Origin: Bacillota bacterium | Lineage (GTDB): Bacteria; Bacillota_I; Bacilli_A; RF39; UBA660 | Direction: 5' to 3' | DNA length: 64,000 nt | NCBI GenBank assembly: GCA_015059405.1 | Contig: SVAL01000001.1 | Span: 1-64,000, forward strand | Shown here: positions 59,057-64,000 of the stretch, in pieces | Layout of the letters: every line of letters starts with the position of its first letter | How positions within the stretch are numbered: position 1 is the stretch's first letter | Notes under the pieces: model-generated | Seen by the model: the letters and a program-made list of their open reading frames with translations, nothing else | What the model was told of the DNA's origin: nothing | The model's database searches: none | Program-made: the position numbers and the translations under genes

Positions 59057-59995
59057 ATGAAGACAATATATCTTATACAATCTAGTGATTACATTTCTAT
59101 TAAAGAAAGTATTAATTCTATTTTAAAAGAAAATAGTCTTAATGAAGATAATTTAATTAAATATGATTTGAATGAAGTTTCTTTAGATAGAGTTTTAGAA
59201 GATTTAGATACATATAGTTTTTTAGTGGATAGAAAAGTTGTAGTGTGTGATAATGTTTCTTTTTTAACTACTTCTAAGAGTAAGAGTGAAGCAAATGATG
59301 ATATAGAAAAACTTACTAAATATATAAATAATCCTAGTTTGGATAATATTTTAATTATTATTTGTAGTAACTTAGATGGTAAAAAGAATATTGTTAAATT
59401 ATTAAAAGAAAAAGCAGAAGTTATAGAAAGTGATGTTTCTATAAATAAAATAATTAAGAAAAGATTAAATGATTTTAAGATGGAAGATTATGTTATTAAT
59501 TATTTTATTGGGTATTGTGGTAATGATAATGAAAAGATCTTAAATGAACTTGATAAGTTAATGTGTTATAAAATGGAAGATAAGATTATTACTTATGATG
59601 ATATTGATAGTATTGTTTTAAAGAGTTTTAATGATAATGTTTTTTCTTTAATTGATGCGATTATGAGTAGAAATAGAAAGAAAGCTATTAATTTATATCA
59701 AGAGTTATTAAAAAATGGAGAAGATATAAATAAAATATTATCTTTATTATGTGATCAATTCCGTATGATTTATAATGGGAAGATTTTACTTAAAGAATAT
59801 AATAATAACTATAAAGAGGTTGCGGATATTTTAGGTATACATCCTTATCGTTTTCAAAAATCGATAGAAGGTAGTTATAGTTATTCAAATAGTGATATTT
59901 TAAAGTATTTAAGTTTACTTGATGATATAGAAATAGGTATTAAGACAGGGAAGAGTACTATTTCAGCTTTTGAAGTTTTTATTTATAGTTTATAG
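59057..59995 (+). CDS. holA: DNA polymerase III delta subunit
   Basis: Clamp-loader subunit that opens the sliding clamp. Sequence features fit HolA: an N-terminal MKTIYLIQSSDYISIKESIN, the SFLVDRKVVVCDNVSFL strand/turn, NPSLDNILIIICSNLDGKKNIVKLLKEKAEVIE, a middle helical domain (YFIGYCGNDNEKILNELDKLMCY) and a C-terminal collar domain (VFSLIDAIMSRNRKKAINLYQELLKNGEDINKILSLLCDQFRMIY, then LGIHPYRFQKS). It has 312 residues, close to family size. rpsT usually follows holA in Firmicutes but is not found here. Confidence 0.9.
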   Translation: MKTIYLIQSSDYISIKESINSILKENSLNEDNLIKYDLNEVSLDRVLEDLDTYSFLVDRKVVVCDNVSFLTTSKSKSEANDDIEKLTKYINNPSLDNILIIICSNLDGKKNIVKLLKEKAEVIESDVSINKIIKKRLNDFKMEDYVINYFIGYCGNDNEKILNELDKLMCYKMEDKIITYDDIDSIVLKSFNDNVFSLIDAIMSRNRKKAINLYQELLKNGEDINKILSLLCDQFRMIYNGKILLKEYNNNYKEVADILGIHPYRFQKSIEGSYSYSNSDILKYLSLLDDIEIGIKTGKSTISAFEVFIYSL

Positions 59996-60006
59996 AGGTT
60001 TTGGTT

Positions 60007-61725
60007 ATGGAATTTTTGGATTATGAAAAAATTATTAGGGATAATTATCCTATTATGATAGAGTCTTATGTTAAGCAGTATGGAGAAGAATATCGCGAAC
60101 ATATTACTAGTGTTTTAAATAGGGCTAAATATTGTATATTTGAGTCTCCTCTTACTATATCTGAGTATGTAAAAAGAAAAATAAATGAAGATTTTATGAA
60201 AGCTATATTAGATAGTTATGTTTGTTTAGGTATAGATATTTCTAATATTAAAATTGATGAAGAGGGATTTATTTTTGATGATAAGAAAATAGGAGAGTTA
60301 ACGGTTACTTTTTTTCCTGTTATTGATTCTTATGAGAAGATTAGGACTAGAGGGATATTTTCTTTTAATGATGAATTTGATGACTTAGAGATAGATCATC
60401 CTATTTTTAAAGAAAGAATTGGAGTATTAGAAAGACTTAATTTAAAAGATCCAGAAATTTCAGTAGAAGAATTTATTAAGAGTGATAAATATAAACATTA
60501 TTGTGGTGTTTTTAGAGATGCTTTAGGAATTATTTTAGAATGTATTTTATGTCGTTGTAGTGATGATTATGATGCTTATATTAAATATAGTGATGAATTA
60601 GAAGAAAAGATTAATTTAATTTCTAAAGAATATGAAAGAAAGTATTTTTTTAAGATTAGAGAGTATTTATGTGATAGTGATAAAGAATTATTAGATAGTG
60701 GTAGAGATGTAAAAGAATTAAGAGATTATTATTTGTATTTTGATGATACTTTACCTAAAGATAATTATGCTTTTTCTGAAGGAGTATTAGAGTTTTTTTG
60801 TGATTATTATACTGATGTACTTATGAATAAACATGCATCTAAGACAGAAAAAGATGAAGTTATTGAAAAAAGAAGGGAATATTTAAAAAGAAATGGTTTT
60901 GATTTATCGCTTCTTGATAATATAGATTTATATTGTGATTGGGGAGAAATTAGTTGTTTAGAAGGTTTTCTACCTGATTTAGGTTATGCGAGTGAATGTT
61001 TATTAAGAAGAGATTTGATTGTTGGTGAATATGAATGGATGATAGCTAAGGCTTGTATTATTAATGGTTATGATTTAAAAGAACTTGATAGTGAAGTGGG
61101 TACTATTATTGATTCTGATGGTCATTCTTGTTCTTTTGATATAAGGGAGTTTGATTGTGATAATCCTATTCCTATTATTTGTATTTCTCCTTTAAATGGG
61201 GATTATAGTTTATTTGATATTGCTTTAGATCATGAGCTTCGTCATGCGATTGAGATGTCTATAAAGAAAAAGAAAAATAGTTATTTAGTAAAGATGGGGA
61301 CAGATATTTCCGAAGTTGATTTTAATTTTGATTCGCTAAAGAGTGGTTTTACTAATTATAATGAAAGAGTTACGCAAAAACTATCAATTGAAGCTTGTCG
61401 TGAAAGATGGATGAAGGGACAATTTATTTTTTCTGATCCATATTCTTTAATTAATACTTGTTGTATTTCTTGTTATGATTATGATATTGATAATTTAGAT
61501 ATTATTTTTAATCCATTTAGAGATGAATTAATACATGCACAAATATCTAGTGATTTTGATGAGATTTATAGGGTTATTCCTAAGAGTCTTTTAAGAAAAG
61601 TTAATTCTAATATTTCTAATCATACTAAAAGAGGTACAAAGATATTAACTGGTATTAGAGATGAATTATTAGAAGGTAGACATATTTCTAGTAATAAGGT
61701 TAAAAAACTTGATAATAATAATTAA
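60007..61725 (+). CDS. Unknown protein with HExxH motif
   Basis: A 572-residue cytoplasmic protein, not recognised. It holds HELRH in SLFDIALDHELRHAIEMSIKKKK at about residue 410, matching the zinc-peptidase HExxH signature. A conserved-looking Glu lies about 40 residues further on (NYNERVTQKLSIEACRERW), which could be a third ligand. The N-terminal half is charged and helical with no signal. ATG 60007 follows a GAGGT site; it starts 12 bases after holA and may share its transcript. A metallopeptidase activity is a hypothesis from one motif. Confidence 0.75.
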   Translation: MEFLDYEKIIRDNYPIMIESYVKQYGEEYREHITSVLNRAKYCIFESPLTISEYVKRKINEDFMKAILDSYVCLGIDISNIKIDEEGFIFDDKKIGELTVTFFPVIDSYEKIRTRGIFSFNDEFDDLEIDHPIFKERIGVLERLNLKDPEISVEEFIKSDKYKHYCGVFRDALGIILECILCRCSDDYDAYIKYSDELEEKINLISKEYERKYFFKIREYLCDSDKELLDSGRDVKELRDYYLYFDDTLPKDNYAFSEGVLEFFCDYYTDVLMNKHASKTEKDEVIEKRREYLKRNGFDLSLLDNIDLYCDWGEISCLEGFLPDLGYASECLLRRDLIVGEYEWMIAKACIINGYDLKELDSEVGTIIDSDGHSCSFDIREFDCDNPIPIICISPLNGDYSLFDIALDHELRHAIEMSIKKKKNSYLVKMGTDISEVDFNFDSLKSGFTNYNERVTQKLSIEACRERWMKGQFIFSDPYSLINTCCISCYDYDIDNLDIIFNPFRDELIHAQISSDFDEIYRVIPKSLLRKVNSNISNHTKRGTKILTGIRDELLEGRHISSNKVKKLDNNN

Positions 61726-61774
61726 AATATAAATAGAAAAGTTTTTGTTTCATATATTTAAATAGGTGAAGTAT

Positions 61775-62605
61775 ATGTTTAAGAGAATCTTTTCTTTTTT
61801 TCTTTTGTCTATTTTATCTTTTTTTCTAACTACTTTATCTATTAAATATATTAAGTATTTTGATCCACTTATGATTTATTTAAAAGAAAATACTCATTTA
61901 TATGAGAAGGATGCTGAAGATGCTGTTTTAAATGATTTTTCTATGCTTCCTGGAAGAAAGGGTGTAGAAATAGATATTGATAAGTCTTATAACTTAATGA
62001 AGAAGTATGGTGGTTTTAATGAACAATTATTAGTATATAAAGATATTGTTCCTACTATATCTATTCTTGATATATATGATAAATATATAAATAGTGGTAA
62101 TTTAGATAATCCTAATATTTCTTTAATATTTAAGATAGATAATTATGATTATATAAATGAGATTGTATCTATTTTAAAAGATAAGGATGTTATTGGGACT
62201 TTTTTTCTAAATGATGAATTAATTTATGATAAAAATTTATTAATATATTTATATTTAAATAATCAAGAAGTTGAGTATTATTCTGATAAGTATGATTTTA
62301 ATAAATTAAGATATATTGATATATATGTATCTAGTTATATTTCTAAGAACTTATCTTTTTGTTATGACTTAGAATATAATAAAACTAATATAGAAACTTG
62401 TAGTTTTAAAAGATTACATATGGTTATACCTAGTCTTAATATTAATAATCATCCTTTTTATGAAGTTAGTAATAATCTAAAAAATGGTTTAATTATTAGT
62501 TTTGATAATAATCAAATGCTTATTAAGGAATTAAGATATATTATTAATTATACTAGACAAAAGAATTATGAAATAGTTTCTTTAAAGAAGTTGTTGGAAG
62601 AGTAG
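61775..62605 (+). CDS. Membrane-anchored polysaccharide deacetylase-like protein, degenerate
   Basis: A 276-residue protein with an N-terminal membrane helix (IFSFFLLSILSFFLTTLSI). The rest is extracellular and resembles the NodB-type deacetylase fold. NPNISLIFKIDNYDYINEIVSILKDKDVIGTFFLNDEL mirrors the start of a NodB domain, where the metal-binding Asp-Asp pair would be; here it reads KIDNY. The C-terminus NGLIISFDNNQMLIKELRYIINYTRQKNYEIVSLKKLLEE also fits. His ligands are not evident, so the protein is probably not catalytically normal. It sits next to spoIIGA; a sporulation role (as for YlxY/PdaB relatives) is possible but unproven. Confidence 0.65.
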   Translation: MFKRIFSFFLLSILSFFLTTLSIKYIKYFDPLMIYLKENTHLYEKDAEDAVLNDFSMLPGRKGVEIDIDKSYNLMKKYGGFNEQLLVYKDIVPTISILDIYDKYINSGNLDNPNISLIFKIDNYDYINEIVSILKDKDVIGTFFLNDELIYDKNLLIYLYLNNQEVEYYSDKYDFNKLRYIDIYVSSYISKNLSFCYDLEYNKTNIETCSFKRLHMVIPSLNINNHPFYEVSNNLKNGLIISFDNNQMLIKELRYIINYTRQKNYEIVSLKKLLEE

Positions 62606-62606
62606 T

Positions 62607-62640
62607 TTCGACAATTTTTTTAAGTTTTAAGATATATACT
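62607..62640 (+). promoter_or_regulatory. spoIIGA promoter with Spo0A-type box
   Basis: The 7-mer TTCGACA (62607-62613) is the reverse complement of the Spo0A box core TGTCGAA. Read on the other strand, ATTGTCGAAA differs at one position from the ten-base consensus TTTGTCGAAA. It lies 21 bases before a TATACT (62635-62640). In B. subtilis the spoIIG promoter is activated by Spo0A bound at about the same distance, with a long spacer. Confidence 0.65.
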
Positions 62641-62655
62641 TTTAGTGGTGGTGAT

Positions 62656-63393
62656 ATGAAAGTATATATAGATATTGTTTTTTTAATAAATGTTTATTTT
62701 GATTTTATTCTTTTACTTGTTACATCTTTGATACTAAAAAGAAATGTTTCTTTAAAAAGAATTTTTTTAGGTAGTATAGTTGGTGGTTTTACAATTGTTT
62801 TATTATTTTTTGAATTAAATAATTTATTATTATTTATTTATAAGATTATTTTTAGTATTTTTATGATTATTTGTACTTTTTCTTATAAAGATTTTTATTA
62901 TTTTATTAATAATTTAATATATTTATATATTACTAGTTTTGTACTTGGAGGATTTTTATATTTAATTGAGTTAGAATTTAGTATTTCTAATATGTTTTTT
63001 ATAGGTATTTTTAGTTTTATAATTTTGTATTTTTATTTAAGAAATTTAAATAAATTAAAATATAATTATAATAATTATTTAAAAGTAATTGTTAAATATA
63101 AAGATAAAGTATTAAATTTAGTAGGATATATAGATAGTGGTAATAAATTAAGTGATCAATATAAGAATAGACCAATTAGTTTAATATATTTAGTAGATTT
63201 TGAATATGATTATAAAGATATTATTTTAGTTCCGTATGAAACTGCGAGTGGGAGTAGTATTTTAAAGTGTTTGAAGGTTGATAAGTTAATTATAGATAAT
63301 AAAGAATGTAGTGGTTTGATTGGTTTTATGGATAAAAAGATAAAAATAGATGGAGTAGATATTATATTAAATAGTAAGTATATAGGAGGATAG
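62656..63393 (+). CDS. spoIIGA: Sporulation sigma-E factor processing peptidase SpoIIGA
   Basis: Membrane aspartic protease that activates pro-sigma-E in the mother cell. About five membrane helices occupy residues 1-130 (starting MKVYIDIVFLINVYFDFILLLVTSLILKR, a family signature), and the soluble protease domain has the catalytic DSGN at residues 160-163 (GYIDSGNKLSDQYKNRP). It has 245 residues, shorter than the 309 of B. subtilis. GGTGGTGAT precedes the start. Its gene is one base upstream of sigE. Confidence 0.93.
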   Translation: MKVYIDIVFLINVYFDFILLLVTSLILKRNVSLKRIFLGSIVGGFTIVLLFFELNNLLLFIYKIIFSIFMIICTFSYKDFYYFINNLIYLYITSFVLGGFLYLIELEFSISNMFFIGIFSFIILYFYLRNLNKLKYNYNNYLKVIVKYKDKVLNLVGYIDSGNKLSDQYKNRPISLIYLVDFEYDYKDIILVPYETASGSSILKCLKVDKLIIDNKECSGLIGFMDKKIKIDGVDIILNSKYIGG

Positions 63394-63394
63394 A

Positions 63395-64000
63395 ATGATA
63401 AGTCTTTTATTTTTAGTGATGGAAGTACTTAATAGATATAATGTTTTATTTTATGTAGGAGCAACTGATAAGTTACCTGAACCTCTTAGTAAAGAAGAAG
63501 AAGAGTTTTATTTAGTAATGGCAGGTGATGGGGATTTATTTGCGAGAGATAAGTTAATTGAGCATAATTTAAGATTAGTTGTCTTTCTTGCGAAGAAGTA
63601 TGAAAATACTAAGGTTGATTTAGAAGATTTAGTTAGTATTGGGACAATTGGACTAATTAAGGGTATTAAGACTTATAGTATGAATAAGAATATTAAACTA
63701 GCAACATATGCATCGCGTTGTATTGATAATGAAATTTTGATGTATTTAAGAAAAAATAAAAAAGTGAAAACAGAAATTAGTTTTGAAGATTCTTTAAGTT
63801 ATGATGGAGAAGGAAATGAGCTTCATTTAGAAGATGTTTTAGGGACTGAGTCTAATATTGTTACTAAACCTTTGGAAGATGAGTATGAAAGAAGAATAGT
63901 TTTAGAAGAAATAGAAAGACTAGCTCCCCGAGATAAAGAGATTATGATACTTAGGTATGGTTTAGGTAGTAAAGAAGAAATGACTCAAAAAGATGTTGCG
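63395..64000 (+). CDS. sigE: RNA polymerase sigma-E factor, 5' part
   Basis: Sporulation sigma factor of the early mother cell, incomplete at the window edge (202 codons present). A short hydrophobic pro-sequence (MISLLFLVMEVLNRYNVLF) precedes YVGATDKLPEPLSKEEE, which fits the processing region. Region 2 is clear: LIEHNLRLVVFLAKKYENT, DLVSIGTIGLIKGIKTY and ATYASRCIDNEILMYLRKNKK, the last a hallmark of sigma-E/K. Regions 3 and early 4 follow (LAPRDKEIMILRYGLGSKEEMTQKDVA). The start is ATG 63395 with TAGGAGGAT upstream. Confidence 0.95.
   Translation, partial: MISLLFLVMEVLNRYNVLFYVGATDKLPEPLSKEEEEFYLVMAGDGDLFARDKLIEHNLRLVVFLAKKYENTKVDLEDLVSIGTIGLIKGIKTYSMNKNIKLATYASRCIDNEILMYLRKNKKVKTEISFEDSLSYDGEGNELHLEDVLGTESNIVTKPLEDEYERRIVLEEIERLAPRDKEIMILRYGLGSKEEMTQKDVA

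Noticed and set aside
1-64000. tRNA or rRNA genes, insertion sequences, prophage or attachment sites
   Set aside because: No cloverleaf-type sequences, rRNA motifs, transposase motifs or integrase genes were seen on either strand by reading; short ncRNAs cannot be excluded without a covariance search.

Overview
The window is a very AT-rich stretch, with almost every gene on the + strand. The gene set points to a walled, endospore-forming member of the Bacilli. Supporting evidence is DnaI-type helicase loading, AddAB, RecD2 and RuvAB, two T-box leaders, an mraZ-rsmH-ftsL-pbp division cluster, a SpoIIGA/sigma-E pair with a Spo0A-type box, and CotF-, YjcZ- and YqfQ-like small proteins. Composition and shortened proteins resemble uncultivated gut Bacilli, but no marker here fixes the lineage. 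TGA is a very rare stop (one gene, dnaI, among about 47 visible stops), while TAA and TAG are used everywhere else. Short hairpin plus U-run terminators follow most transcription units.

Layout. 1-8 kb: end of an unknown gene, smc, two unknown genes, then ruvA, a deoxyribonucleotidase-like HAD gene, ruvB and queA. 8-9.5 kb: prepilin-BspA fusion 1. 9.6-21 kb: a GHL10-type glycosidase, addB-addA, a large unknown gene with a 45-codon partner, a CBS-DHH pyrophosphatase-like gene and a reverse-strand YqfQ-like gene. 21.5-29 kb: pilC and prepilin peptidase, then dnaI, an RNB-domain gene, and a Thr T-box leading into an unknown gene and thrS. 29-32 kb: two paralogous membrane-anchored WG-repeat proteins. 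32-36 kb: mraZ-rsmH-ftsL-pbp, then convergent def. 36.8-45 kb: unknown plus metallophosphoesterase genes, a reverse-strand 53-codon YjcZ-like gene, a proline-rich membrane protein with two small partners, recD2, and a 51-codon membrane protein. 45-47.6 kb: a Fic protein and prepilin-BspA fusion 2, which carries one in-frame TGA. 47.7-52.4 kb: AI-2E-type permease, Ala T-box, cmk-alaS. 52.5-58.4 kb: CPBP-type protease-like membrane protein, prepilin-BspA fusion 3 (about 20 repeats), C39-like protein. 58.4-64 kb: CotF-like pair, holA, an HExxH protein, a deacetylase-like membrane protein, spoIIGA and the start of sigE.

The most interesting theme is a surface system of three prepilin-like proteins. 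Each has a class III leader and hydrophobic helix at the N-terminus and a C-terminal ladder of BspA/DUF285-type repeats. The matching inner-membrane platform protein (PilC/GspF) and prepilin peptidase are also in the window. Two of the three pilin genes share an almost identical promoter in which a run of exactly nine G residues fills the spacer between a perfect TTGACA -35 box and the -10 box. In DNA this AT-rich, that is the classic arrangement of a phase-variable promoter driven by slipped-strand mispairing. The second copy is the same length as the first (1455 bp) but has a TGG-to-TGA change at codon 91. The system therefore looks like a phase-variable, paralog-switching pilus or pseudopilus that displays repeat adhesins.
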